Shown piece by piece: positions 9,563-20,068 of a stretch of DNA of 43,890 nucleotides. The stretch's first letter is position 1. Each line of letters begins with the position of its first letter. The stretch covers positions 743,888-787,777 of the forward strand of contig WELA01003891.1 in the NCBI GenBank assembly GCA_009602735.1. Reading direction: 5' to 3'. The DNA is from Mesotaenium endlicherianum. Its lineage: Eukaryota; Streptophyta; Zygnematophyceae; Zygnematales; Mesotaeniaceae. Below the pieces are notes generated by a model. That model did no database searches. It was given only the letters and a program-made list of their open reading frames with translations, and was not told the DNA's origin. Position numbers and translations under genes: made by a program.

Positions 9563-12500
9563 GCCAGGAGCCTACCACCCCAAGACCCACTTCACGAGAA
9601 GGCAACACGCCAAGTGAGGTGGAGACCCCCGTTGAAGACGACGTTCCAGCCCCAATGAGTTTGAGAGGTTACCTTGGAGGAGAGAAGGTCCACATCTTGG
9701 TGGATAGCGGAGCTCAAGGCAACTTCATTGCTGCAGATTTTGCCACCAAGCACGGTATTACTATGCGAACTCTTGACCACGACGAGGAGATTATGATGCC
9801 CGATGGATTCTCCTATACTACCCCTTCCAAGAAGACGTACCCCTTGGCACTCTCTATCAAGTCCTTCAAGGATAGAGTAGTGTTCTCCCCCATGCAATTG
9901 GGCAAGTACGACGTCATCCTAGGGACGCCTTGGTTGACCAAGCACAACCCCCAAGTTGATTGGAGGACCGGTACTATCAAGATCAAGAATGACATCACTT
10001 CAAGAATCTGTATTTTGCGCGCAATCCAGAATATCCAGACCCAAGACATCCAGAAGCCGGCACACGAGATACTATTGTCCGCCCTCCAACTCAAGAGACT
10101 TGTGAGGAAGGGACACGAGCTTCTTTTGGCCTTGATCACGCCAAAAGACATCAAGAAAGACATCGAGAGTCAAGAAGGCAGCCCCGTTCCCAAGGAGATA
10201 CAAGAAGTCTTTGAGGACTACAAAGAAGTGTTCTCCCCGGAATTGCCCAAGGGCCTACCCCCCAAAAGATTCGTAGACCACAAGATAGAGTTGGAGCCCG
10301 GAAGCAAGCCCATCTCTCGGCCTACGTTCAAAATGTCATACACGGAGCTAGACGAAGTCAAGAAGCAAATCAAGGAGCTACTGGAGCATGGCTTCATTCG
10401 ACCTAGCAAGTCGCCATTTGGAGCCCCGGTGCTATTTGTCAAGAAGAAAGATGGTACCTTGAGGATGTGTGTGGACTATCGCGCCCTCAACAAGATCACC
10501 ATCAAGAATCGATACCCGCTGCCGCGCATGGATGAGCTCATGGACCGGCTGGTTGGAGCCAAGTACTTCACGAAGATTGACTTACGGAGCGGCTACCACC
10601 AGATTCGCATCGCAGAACCGGACATAGAGAAGACGGCATTCAGGACAAGATATGGACATTTTGAGTTCATGGTCCTGCCATTTGGACTCACCAACGCGCC
10701 AGCAACTTTCATGACTATGATGAACACCATATTTCAGCCCATGTTGGACAGATTTGTGGTGGTATTCATCGATGACATCCTTATCTACAGCAAGACCCTT
10801 GAAGAGCATGCGAGACACTTGAAAGAAGTCCTTGAAGTATTGAAGCAAAACAAGCTGTTTGCGAAGGAGTCAAAATGCGAGTTTGCCAAACAAGAAGTGG
10901 AGTTCCTAGGTCTCCACGTGACTGCTGATGGCATCAAGATAGACCCCAAGAAGACCACGGTGGTGGAGGAATGGCCAACCCCCACGACCAAGAAAGAACT
11001 CCAGTCATTCTTGGGATTTGCCAATTGGTACAGAAAATTCATCCAAGGCTTCTCGCACATAGCAGCCCCCCTGACAGATCTACTCAAGAAGGACAGGCTA
11101 TATACATGGACCGAGAAAGAGGAAGAGGCATTTCAAGAGTTAAAGCGAAGATTGACCACATCCCCGGTGCTCACACTCCCAAGTCCAAACCCAGATTGGC
11201 CCTTCCACGTCATCACCGATGCATCTTCCTATGCAATAGGAGCAATCCTGCTTCAAGACCAAGGCAAGGGACTGCAGCCCATCGCCTACGAGTCAAGGAA
11301 GCTAAATCCAGCCGAGCAAAATTATACAACCACGGAGCGAGAGGCATTGGCGATTGTACATGCCTTGAAGGTTTGGCGCTGCTACGTTGAAGGACGCAAA
11401 GTACTGGTCACCACGGACCACGAGGCGTTAAAGCACCTCCAAACGCAGCCGTATCTCTCAAGGAGACAAGCAAGATGGAGCGGATACTTGCAACAATACA
11501 ACATCACGATTCAGTACCAGCCCGGCAAGACAAACCCGGCTGACCCCCTCTCAAGACTGCAATTAAATGCAGTGATGGTATCCCTGAAGACAGATCTGGA
11601 AGCTCGATTTTCAGCCGCCTATGAAAGAGACCCTTACTACAAGAACGGAGAAGCAGCCTTGGACCCATGCAAGAAGCAAGAAGGCAATTATTGGGTGAGG
11701 CAAGATACGGGCCAGAGATGTGTTCCTAATGACTTAGACCTCCGGCTCTTGCTTCTACGAGAAGCACACGACAACCCTCTTGGAGGACACTTTGGAATCC
11801 TAAGGACCACGGGCGTTCTAGCTAGGACTTATTGTTGGCCAGGCATGTCTAAGCAAGTCAAGGAGTACTGCAGGAGCTGTGACACATGCCAAAGAATCAA
11901 GCCATCATCGCAAAAGGCGGGAGGACTCCTCCAACCACTACCAATCCCCGAAAGACAATGGACGGACATCTCAATGGACCTTATCGTGGACTTGCCCGTG
12001 ACACCTCGAGGCCATAATGCAATACTCACGGTGGTGGACAGACTTACCAAGATGGCTCATTTTATTCCCACGACGACTAAGGCTACAGCACCACAACTTG
12101 CAAGACTCATCTTTGACAACATCTTCCGACTCCATGGACTACCATCAAGAATTGTGTCAGATAGAGATCCAAGATTCACAAGCCATTTCTGGAAAAATCT
12201 CTTCAAGAACTTGGGTACATCGCTGGATATGTCTACTGCCTACCACCCACAATCAGATGGGCAAACCGAGCGTATGAATCGTACCCTAAAGACCTCTCTA
12301 AAGGCCTACGTGTCTACCCTCGAGCAAGACTGGGACATGTACTTGACCCCCCTCGAGTTTGCCTACAACAACACTACGCAGGCCTCTACCCAAGAGTCCC
12401 CATTCTTCCTCAACTATGGCTTCCATCCGACCACGCCACTGAGCTTCACGGCTGGCCATGATGAAGTACCTGCAGCCACAGATTTTATGGAGACATTAGA

Positions 12501-13149
12501 AGCAGCCCTTACAGCAGCAAAGAAAGCTCTACAACACGCGCAAGATGCTCAAGCAAGAGTGGCGAACAGATCCAGAAGAGAAATTACGTACAGAGTGGGT
12601 GACAACGTGTTACTATCATCCAAGAACATTTCCCTGAACAACAGGCCTGCCGGCAGCAAGTTCTCTCTCAAGTATTTGGGACCCTTAAAGATTATCCAGC
12701 AAGTCAACCCCGTTGCTTTCAAGCTAGAACTTCCCCAGACTATGCACATCGACCCCGTATTTCACGCTTCCCTCTTCAAGCCATATGTGCAACCCGACAA
12801 CAAGTTCCCAGGACGTGTGACAACCCCACCAGCCCCAACAATAGTGGATGATCATTTGGAGTACGAAGTGGAAGACATAGTGGCTATGAGAAATTTCAGG
12901 AGACAGCAGCAATACTTGATCAAGTGGAAAGGATATCCAGATTCGGAGAATAGTTGGGTGGCGGCGCACTACCTTGACAAAGTTCAGAGAAAGTTGAAGC
13001 GCTTCCATGCCGCCAACCCCCATCTTGGACCAGCCCCAAGTCTCTCTACTAAAAGCCCGAAGACTTCAGAGAGGCAGCCTGCCACCATCAAGAAGCAGCA
13101 GAAGACCCCTTGGAGGCAGCCTGCAAGAACAAGAAAGAGGAAATATTGA
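9484..13149 (+). CDS. pol: A1 Pol polyprotein: protease, RT, RNase H, integrase, chromodomain (1221 aa)
   Basis: Pol copies the element RNA into DNA and inserts it into the genome. The protease has DSG at residues 74-76. Reverse transcriptase spans about 270-480 (IDLRSGYHQ at 365-373, catalytic FIDD at 428-431). RNase H has D579, E618 and D645. The integrase zinc finger is H762, H769, C799, C802 and the catalytic triad is D832, D893, E929 with 35 residues between the last two. A GPY/F-like segment reads YLGPLKI (1065-1071). The chromodomain is about 1125-1165 ([13 protein letters not shown], then [15 protein letters not shown]), which places A1 among chromodomain-bearing Ty3/gypsy elements. 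An ATG exists at 9484, but the functional protein is more likely a Gag-Pol fusion made by -1 frameshifting at 9541-9547, so the real Pol part begins about residue 20. The reading frame is intact. Confidence 0.95.
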   Translation: MLLLQGKGPSCTFMPQKVVKKRTAPVGQEPTTPRPTSREGNTPSEVETPVEDDVPAPMSLRGYLGGEKVHILVDSGAQGNFIAADFATKHGITMRTLDHDEEIMMPDGFSYTTPSKKTYPLALSIKSFKDRVVFSPMQLGKYDVILGTPWLTKHNPQVDWRTGTIKIKNDITSRICILRAIQNIQTQDIQKPAHEILLSALQLKRLVRKGHELLLALITPKDIKKDIESQEGSPVPKEIQEVFEDYKEVFSPELPKGLPPKRFVDHKIELEPGSKPISRPTFKMSYTELDEVKKQIKELLEHGFIRPSKSPFGAPVLFVKKKDGTLRMCVDYRALNKITIKNRYPLPRMDELMDRLVGAKYFTKIDLRSGYHQIRIAEPDIEKTAFRTRYGHFEFMVLPFGLTNAPATFMTMMNTIFQPMLDRFVVVFIDDILIYSKTLEEHARHLKEVLEVLKQNKLFAKESKCEFAKQEVEFLGLHVTADGIKIDPKKTTVVEEWPTPTTKKELQSFLGFANWYRKFIQGFSHIAAPLTDLLKKDRLYTWTEKEEEAFQELKRRLTTSPVLTLPSPNPDWPFHVITDASSYAIGAILLQDQGKGLQPIAYESRKLNPAEQNYTTTEREALAIVHALKVWRCYVEGRKVLVTTDHEALKHLQTQPYLSRRQARWSGYLQQYNITIQYQPGKTNPADPLSRLQLNAVMVSLKTDLEARFSAAYERDPYYKNGEAALDPCKKQEGNYWVRQDTGQRCVPNDLDLRLLLLREAHDNPLGGHFGILRTTGVLARTYCWPGMSKQVKEYCRSCDTCQRIKPSSQKAGGLLQPLPIPERQWTDISMDLIVDLPVTPRGHNAILTVVDRLTKMAHFIPTTTKATAPQLARLIFDNIFRLHGLPSRIVSDRDPRFTSHFWKNLFKNLGTSLDMSTAYHPQSDGQTERMNRTLKTSLKAYVSTLEQDWDMYLTPLEFAYNNTTQASTQESPFFLNYGFHPTTPLSFTAGHDEVPAATDFMETLEAALTAAKKALQHAQDAQARVANRSRREITYRVGDNVLLSSKNISLNNRPAGSKFSLKYLGPLKIIQQVNPVAFKLELPQTMHIDPVFHASLFKPYVQPDNKFPGRVTTPPAPTIVDDHLEYEVEDIVAMRNFRRQQQYLIKWKGYPDSENSWVAAHYLDKVQRKLKRFHAANPHLGPAPSLSTKSPKTSERQPATIKKQQKTPWRQPARTRKRKY
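9541..9576 (+). promoter_or_regulatory. Programmed -1 frameshift signal between A1 gag and pol
   Basis: The heptamer A AAA AAC (9541-9547) is in the correct gag phase (TCA AAA AAC), ten bases before a perfect 7-bp stem: GGTAGGC (9558-9564) pairs with GCCTACC (9570-9576) around a 5-base loop. The gag stop TAG (9560-9562) lies in the stem. A -1 slip moves ribosomes into pol. A3 keeps the signal; in A2 the heptamer is A AAA AGC. Confidence 0.85.
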
Positions 13150-13908
13150 CATTAGACACTCTTCTCTTCTCGCGGTTTCTGGACAGAAAACTAAAACTGC
13201 TAATGGTAATAGGTCTCTGCATAATAAACTCTGAAAATTTACAAGGCTGTAGTCCATGAGTAGCCGGTCATTTAGAGTCCAAGTTTGCTCAATTTGGAGC
13301 ACTGGTGAGAGAGATATGATGCTCTAAGTAGAAGGGGGTCAGGCTGCTGGCATTGTTAGGGCAGAATATGCCTTCTGACATTGTGCCCTCCCCTGAACTT
13401 GGAATGCCTTGAAACTCAAGACTCTGGTAGAACATCTTACAGCGCCCAGTTTGAGACTTAGATTGGAGCATTTGAAGAAGTATAGAAGGACTTATGATTT
13501 TCAGAAGTTTCTGCACAGATTTGGAGGAGTGCCTACTCTCTCAGCTCTCAACGACAATCCAGAAATGAGAATGCTCTTAAATTTGGTGACCCGGTAGAAT
13601 TCTTTGACGCGGTCCGTCTGGCACTCGAATTTTTAGATTTGGAGCAGTTCTGTGGCCGCTATGAATTTTTGAGTTCGTGGCAGATTCTGGGCCAACTTGT
13701 ACAATTTTCTTTATCATTAAGGAGTAGGCTAGCCAATAAGGTCACACCACCTACGACCTTGCCTAGTCTACCTTACATGTGTAGCACCTGACTTGGCGCC
13801 TTTGACTAGTCCTCTTCACATGTGGGGCATCTGACTTGAAACTGTTGACTAGTTTGCTCCACATGTGTAAAACCTGACTTGACGCGCCGAGACGTCGCTT
13901 TTTCTATC
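13150..13908 (+). other. A1 3' noncoding region with 43-bp tandem repeats
   Basis: This is about 760 bp between the pol stop and the polypurine tract. No convincing coding frame is seen. At 13775-13889 there are about 2.7 imperfect copies of a 43-bp unit, each starting ACATGTG and containing CTGACTTG; starts are at 13775, 13818 and 13861. A2 keeps only the first ~200 bp of this region. Confidence 0.7.
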
Positions 13909-13917
13909 GGGGGGGGG
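13909..13917 (+). promoter_or_regulatory. A1 polypurine tract
   Basis: Nine G residues lie three bases before the 3' LTR (13921). This is the expected place for the plus-strand primer of reverse transcription. Confidence 0.75.
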
Positions 13918-13920
13918 TGA

Positions 13921-14423
13921 TGTAGTCATTTGAGTTATTATATATTAGTTCGCATACATTTTAATGTTTTCAAATATATTTGGAGTAGTATTGTGTGGAG
14001 TCAAGTGTGAATAGGTACTCTAGTAACTTGGTTCATGTCCTTTGAACCTTCCAAGGCATTTTCGAAGTTAGAGGAAAGACCTAGAAGAACTCCATGTGGC
14101 AAAAGTCAGATGTGCCATTTTTAGGTCAAAAGGACATGTGTACATTATTCTAGAAAGAGGTGGCAAGTTTTGGGATGTGTTGGGTGCCAACACATCAACA
14201 TACACCTTCCTAGAAATTACTTATGTAGCAAGTATATAAACAAGAGCTAGAACATAGAAAGACATTCGAGAATCACTCTTGTACTTGCCAAAATCCAGAA
14301 ATATATTAACTTTCAAGAAGCCATCTCTCTTTCAAGAAGCTACCACTTGTGTTCAAAGATCCTTGTCTTGAATAGATAAAGTATTCTGTTTTACTAAGTA
14401 CTTTATCTATCTGTTTCACTACA
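13921..14423 (+). repeat. A1 3' LTR
   Basis: It is 503 bp, from TGTAGTCATTT to TTTCACTACA, with TATATAAA at 14233-14240. It differs from the 5' LTR at two positions that I can find. The duplicated GTTGA follows. Confidence 0.95.
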
Positions 14424-14484
14424 GTTGATCTACCCAGGTAAGTACTCAATCTTGTGGTCAAACTGTTGCAGAAACTCCATCCAC
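14424..14484 (-). pseudogene. B1 pol, 61-bp RNase H fragment between A1 and A2
   Basis: The reverse complement matches B2 32465-32525, the RNase H tail encoding [20 protein letters not shown], with a few changes including a TAG codon in GKIN. The left side is the A1 target site. The right side is a deletion junction with A2 that shares the two bases ac at 14483-14484. This fragment proves that the sequences left of A1 and right of A2 belong to one B1 element. Confidence 0.85.
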
Positions 14485-14689
14485 AATGCCAGCAGCCTGA
14501 CCCCCTTCTACATAGAGCATCAAATCTCTCTCACCAGTGCTCCAAATTGAGCAAACTTGGACTCTAAATGACCGACTACTCATGGACTACAGCCTTGTAA
14601 ATTTTCAGAATTTATTATGCAGAGACCTATCACCAGTAGCAGTTTTAGTTTTCTGTCCAGAAACCGCGAGAAGAGAAGAGTGTCTAATG

Positions 14690-17600
14690 TCAATTTTTCC
14701 TCTTTCTTGTTCTTGCAGGCTGCCTCCAAGGGGTCTTCTGCTGCTTCTTGATGGTGGCAGGCTGCCTCCCTGAAGTCTTCGGGCTTCTAGTAGAGAGACT
14801 TGGGGCTGGTCCAAGATGGGGGTTGGCGGCATAGAAGCGCTTCAACTTTCGCTGAACTTTGTCAAGGTAGTGCGCCGCCACCCAACTATTCTCCGAATCT
14901 AGATATCTTTTCCACTTGATCAAGTATTGCTGCTGTCTCCTGAAATTTCTCATAGGCACCATGTCTTCCACTTCGTACTCCAAATGATCATCCACTATTG
15001 TTGGGGCTGGTGGGGTTGTCACCCGTCCTGGGAACTTGTTGTCGGGTTGCACATATGGCTTGAAGAGGGAAGCGTGGAATACGGGGTCGATGTGCATAGT
15101 CTGGGGAAGTTCTAGCTTGAAAGCAACGGGGTTGACTTGCTGGATAATCTTGAAGGGTCCCAAATACTTGGGAGAGAACTTGCTGCCGGCAGGCCTATAG
15201 TTCAGGGAAATCTTCTTGGATGACAGTAACACGTTGTCACCCACTATGTACGTAATTTCTCTTCTGGACCTGTTTGCCACTCTTGCTTGAGCATCTTGCG
15301 CCTGTTGTAGAGCTTTCTTCGCTGCTGTAAGGGCTGCTTCTAATGTCTCCATAAAATCTGTTGCTGCAGGTACTTCATCATGGCCAGCCGTGAAGCTCAG
15401 TGGCGTGGTCGGATGGAAGCCATAGTTGAGGAAGAATGGGGACTCTTGGGTAGAGGCCTGCGTAGTGTTGTTGTAGGCAAACTCGAGGGGGGTCAAGTAC
15501 ATGTCCCAGTCTTGCTCGAGGGTAGACACGTAGGCCTTTAGAGAGGTCTTTAGGGTACGATTCATACGCTCGGTTTGCCCATCTGATTGTGGGTGGTAGG
15601 CAGTAGACATATCCAGCGATGTACCCAAGTTCTTGAAGAGATTTTTCCAGAAATGGCTTGTGAATCTTGGATCTCTATCTGACACAATTCTTGATGGTAG
15701 TCCATGGAGTCGGAAGATGTTGTCAAAGATGAGTCTTGCAAGTTGTGGTGCTGTAGCCTTAGTCGTCGTGGGAATAAAATGAGCCATCTTGGTAAGTCTG
15801 TCCACCGCCGTGAGTATTGCATTATGGCCTCGAGGTGTCACGGGCAAGTCCACGATAAGGTCCATTGAGATGTCCGTCCATTGTCTTTCGGGGATTGGTA
15901 GTGGTTGGAGGAGTCCTCCCGCCTTTTGCGATGATGGCTTGATTCTTTGGCATGTGTCACAGCTCCTGCAGTACTCCTTGACTTGCTTAGACATGCCTGG
16001 CCAACAATAAGTCCTAGCTAGAACGCCCGTGGTCCTTAGGATTCCAAAGTGTCCTCCAAGAGGATTGTCGTGTGCTTCTCGTAGAAGCAAGAGCCGGAGG
16101 TCTATGTCATTAGGAACACATCTCTGGCCCGTGTCTTGCCTCACCCAATAATTGCCTTCTTGCTTCTTGTATGGGTCCAAGGCTGCTTCTCCGTTCTTGT
16201 AGTAAGGGTCTCTTTCATAGGCGGCTGAAAATCGAGCTTCCAGATCTGTCTTCAGCGATGTCATCACTGCGTTTAATTGCAGTCTTGAGAGGGGGTCAGC
16301 CGGGTTTGTCTGCCGAACCGATACTGAATCGTGATGTTGTATTGTTGCAAGTATCCGCTCCATCTTGTTTGTCTCCTTGAGAGATACGGCTGTGTCTGGA
16401 GGTGCTTTAACGCCTCGTGGTCCGTGGTGACCAGAACCTTGCGTCCTTCAACGTAGCAGCGCCAAACCTTCAAGGCATGTACAATCGCCAATGCCTCTCG
16501 CTCCGTGGTTGTATAATTTTGCTCGGCCGGATTTAGCTTCCTTGACTTGTAGGCCATGGGCTGCAGTCCCTTGCCGTGGTCTTGAAGCAGGATTGCTCCT
16601 ATTGCATAGGAAGATGCATCGGTGATGACGTGGAAGGGCCAATCTGGGTTTGGACTTGGGAGTGTGAGCACCGGGGATGTGGTCAATCTTTGCTTTAGCT
16701 CTTGAAATGCCTCTTCCTCTTTCTCGGTCCATGTATATAGCCTGTCCTTCTTGAGTAGATCTGTCAGGGGGGCTGCTATGTGCGAGAAGCCTTGGATGAA
16801 TTTTCTGTACCAATTGGCAAATCCCAAGAATGACTGGAGTTCTTTCTTGGTCGTGGGGGTTGGCCATTCCTCCACCACCGTGGTCTTCTTGGGGTCTATC
16901 TTGATGCCATCAGCAGTCACGTGGAGACCTAGGAACTCCACTTCTTGTTTGGCAAACTCGCATTTTGACTCCTTCGCAAACAGCTTGTTTTGCTTCAATA
17001 CTTCAAGGACTTCTTTCAAGTGTCTCGCATGCTCTTCAAGGGTCTTGCTGTAGATAAGGATGTCATCGATGAATACCACCACAAATCTGTCCAACATGGG
17101 CTGAAATATGGTGTTCATCATAGTCATGAAAGTTGCTGGCGCGTTGGTGAGTCCAAATGGCAGGACCATGAACTCAAAATGTCCATATCTTGTCCTGAAT
17201 GCCGTCTTCTCTATGTCCGGTTCTGCGATGCGAATCTGGTGGTAGCCGCTCCGTAAGTCAATCTTCGTGAAGTACTTGGCTCCAACCAGCCGGTCCATGA
17301 GCTCATCCATGCGCGGCAGCGGGTATCGATTCTTGATGGTGATCTTGTTGAGGGCGCGATAGTCCACACACATCCTCAAGGTACCATCTTTCTTCTTGAC
17401 AAATAGCACCGGGGCTCCAAATGGCGACTTGCTAGGTCGAATGAAGCCATGCTCCAGTAGCTCCTTGATTTGCTTCTTGACTTCGTCTAGCTCTGTGTAT
17501 GACATTTTGAACGTAGGCCGAGAGATGGGCTTGCTTCCGAGCTCCAACTCTACCTTGTGGTCTACGAATCTTTTGGGGGGTAGGCCCTTGGCAATTCCCG

Positions 17601-18353
17601 GGAGAGCACTTCTTTGTAGTCCTCTAAGACTTCTTGTATCTCCTTGAGAACGGGGCTGCCTTCTTGACTCTCGATGTCTTTCTTGATGTCTTTTGGCGTG
17701 ATCAAGGCCAAAAGAAGCTCGTGTCCCTTCCTCACAAGTCTCTTGAGTTGGAGGGCGGACAATAGTATCTCGTGTGCCGGCTTCCGGATGTCTTGGGTCT
17801 GGATATTCTGGATTGCGCGCAAAATACAGATTCTTGAAGTGATGTCATTCTTGATCTTGATAGTACCGTCCCTCCAATCAACTTGGGGGTTGTGCTTGGT
17901 CAACCAAGGCGTCCCTAGGATGACGTCGTACTTGCCAAATTGCATGGGGGAGAACACTACTCTATCCTTGAAGGACTTGGTGGAGAGTGCCAAGGGGTAC
18001 GTCTTCTTGGAAGGGGTAGTATAGGAGAATTTATGGGGCATCATAATCTCCTCGTCGTGGTCAAGAGTTCGCATAGTAATACCATGCTTGGTGGCAAAAT
18101 CTGCAGCGATGAAGTTGCCTTGAGCTCCGCTATCCACCAAGATGTCGACCTTCTCTCCTCCAAGGTAACCTCTCAAACTCATTGGGGTTGGAACGTCGTC
18201 TTCAACGGGGGTCTCCACCTCACTTGGCTTGTTGACTTCTCGTGAAGTGGGTCTTGGGGTGGTAGGCTCCTGGCCTACCGGCGCTGTCCGCTTTTTGACA
18301 TCTTTTTGGGGCATGAGAGTGCACGATGGCCCTTTTCCTTGCAATAAAAGCAT
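14690..18353 (-). pseudogene. A2 pol, broken by two frameshifts
   Basis: The reading follows A1 Pol closely from protease to chromodomain, but in three open segments: 18353-17562, 17547-16273 and about 16340-14690. The first break, near 17590, is loss of a C in the run before the segment [11 protein letters not shown]. The second, near 16312, is loss of one base between the RNase H segment TIQYQ and the segment [10 protein letters not shown]. Protease DSG, RT FIDD, the integrase DDE residues and the chromodomain are otherwise present. The integrase tail has GPF where A1 has GPL, so A2 may keep the older form. A2 can make no full-length Pol. Confidence 0.9.
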
Positions 18354-19529
18354 AGTCCAGCCGTCATGAGAGCTTGTTTTTCAGCCGGGGAGAGTCTTGC
18401 TTTCACTCCTTGCTGGTTTCTTGCATCATAAGTGTCATTGGAGGGTCTTCCACTCTTCCGAGCAGCCGCGGGGTCCCTTTGAATAACTCCGATTTCTATG
18501 GGTGTGGGTCCAGATTCGGATGTGGAAGGGGCTGCGTACACCCGCGTCGCCGGTACCCGTGAAGATGAAGGCACGGAGTGCTTGAAATCCAAGGTATCCA
18601 CCTTTTGGGCCACTTCAATGATCTTTAAGAAGTCCGTCAAGTCGCGTANGTCGCATAATTCCACTTCCTTTGCCACCTTGGCTTTGAGGCCAAAGATGTA
18701 GCGGTCGATCTTCTCCTCGAGAGACATGTTGGGAATCTCAAGAGTGAGGGCGTGAAATCTGGATGTATACTCTTGTATGGACGTCGTTTGCTTGAGATGG
18801 TGGAGCTCTCCTCGGGCAATCTTCTCCGCATTGATGGGCATGAATTGCTTCTTGAGGGCCTCACGAAAATCTGCCCATCTTGCATATGATGGTGGGGGCT
18901 CTTGGCCGAGCATGGGGTGCGCCATAGCTTGATATATAGCCGCTTGATAGTTACGCCACCATGATGTTGCTGCTCCTCTAAGTAAGGTATCGGCAAAGAA
19001 TAGTTGTCCTTCTGGGGTACTTCAAGGAACACGAGGTACGTCCTTTCCCGGGGTTGAAAGTGTCGGGTTTGCCGGGCTTGATGAGTTTCCTTGCTCTTGT
19101 TGGTTCTTGTGGAGGCGCTTGAGCCGGGGATGGATTTTGAGCATTGCTCGCGATAGGGGCAACCATGGCAGCCATAGCTTCTCTTGACGCATGCACGGTT
19201 GCTTCATAGTTGGCCAAGGCCACTTGGTTGTGGACGGTCATTAGGAAGGCTGCCCACTCATTTGCGGGAACTCCTTGTGGTGGGGTCAACTCTGCTATAG
19301 CGGCTGCCACGGGATTTGACGGTGCTCCTCCTTGTGGTGCTTCTTGTCGTTGCAGATTTCCTTGAGTAGGCTCTCCCATCGGCGTTGGAGGAGGGTGTGC
19401 TCCTCCTTGTGGTGCTTCTTGTTGTTGCAGATTTTCTTGAGTGGGCTCTCCCATAGGCGCTGGAGGAGGGCGTCTTCGAGAGGAAGGGCTTCCTTCGAAA
19501 GCTTGCTGTTGGTCTTGAGGATCGGCCAT
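18275..19529 (-). pseudogene. A2 gag, broken
   Basis: The ATG is at 19529-19527. The N-terminal repeat has two units as in A1. Near 19045 a deletion of about 34 bp removes the sequence encoding [10 protein letters not shown] and shifts the frame, and more changes follow around 19000. The frame reopens from 18925 to 18275 with the zinc knuckle [14 protein letters not shown] intact. An N at 18649 lies between partial repeats (gtcgcgta N gtcgcataa), so that local insertion may be an assembly artefact. Confidence 0.85.
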
Positions 19530-19553
19530 CTTCTTGTGCTACCAAAGTGCCTA

Positions 19554-19565
19554 GCTCCGATACCA
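19554..19565 (-). promoter_or_regulatory. A2 primer-binding site
   Basis: On the minus strand it reads TGGTATCGGAGC, identical to A1, two bases from the LTR. Confidence 0.8.
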
Positions 19566-19566
19566 C

Positions 19567-20068
19567 TGTAGTAAANTAGATAGATAAAGTACTTAGTGAA
19601 ATATAATACTTGACCCATTCAAGACAAGGATCTTTGAACACAAGTGGTAGCTTCTTGAAAGAGAGATGGCTTCTTGAAACTTAATATATTTCTGGATTTT
19701 GGCAAGTACAAGAGTGATTCTGGAATGTCTTTCTATGTTCTAGCTCTTGTTTATACACTTGCTACATAAGTTAATTCTAGGAAGGTGTATATTGATGTGT
19801 TGGCACCTAACACATCCCAAAATTTGCCACCTCTTCTAGAATAATGTACACATGTCCTTTTGACCTAAAAATGGCACATTTGACTTTTGCCACGTGGAGT
19901 TCTTCTTGGTCTTTTCTCTAACTTCGAAAATGCCTTAGAAGGTTTAAAGGACATGAACCAAGTCACTAGAGTACCTATTCACACTTGAATCCACACAATA
20001 CTACTCCAAATATATTTGAAAACATTAAAATGTATGCAAATAAATATATAATAACTAAAATCACTACA
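19567..20068 (-). repeat. A2 5' LTR
   Basis: This is about 502 bp on the reverse strand, with the same ends as the A1 LTR but clearly more diverged. The N at 19576 lies in the terminal tagataga region. B1 sequence resumes at 20069. Confidence 0.9.

Larger units (their letters stand above)
7742..14423 (+). mobile_element. Retrotransposon A1, complete Ty3/gypsy chromovirus-type element
   Basis: A1 is 6682 bp with two 503-bp LTRs that I find to differ at only two positions (7748 g/c and one c/g in the gacattc-agaatc block). The duplication GTTGA flanks it at 7737-7741 and 14424-14428. It has a tRNA-iMet-like primer site, intact gag and pol, a -1 frameshift signal and a G9 polypurine tract. It sits in the pol of B1, and joining the B1 sequence across the insertion restores the family-B reading. 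It is the youngest insertion in the window and may still be active. Confidence 0.95.
14485..20068 (-). mobile_element. Retrotransposon A2 (family A), 3'-truncated, inside B1
   Basis: A2 runs on the minus strand from its 5' LTR (20068-19567) through gag and pol to a break in the 3' noncoding region that corresponds to A1 position 13354. The last 566 bp of the noncoding region and the 3' LTR are lost together with 304 bp of B1. The expected target duplication (gtgct at 20069-20073) therefore has no partner. Gag carries an internal deletion and pol two single-base deletions. A2 is tail-to-tail with A1. Confidence 0.92.

Noticed and set aside
13289..13597. Short open frames in the 3' region of A1
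   Set aside because: There is no start context or domain, and their two strands look equally random. The region is better read as noncoding.
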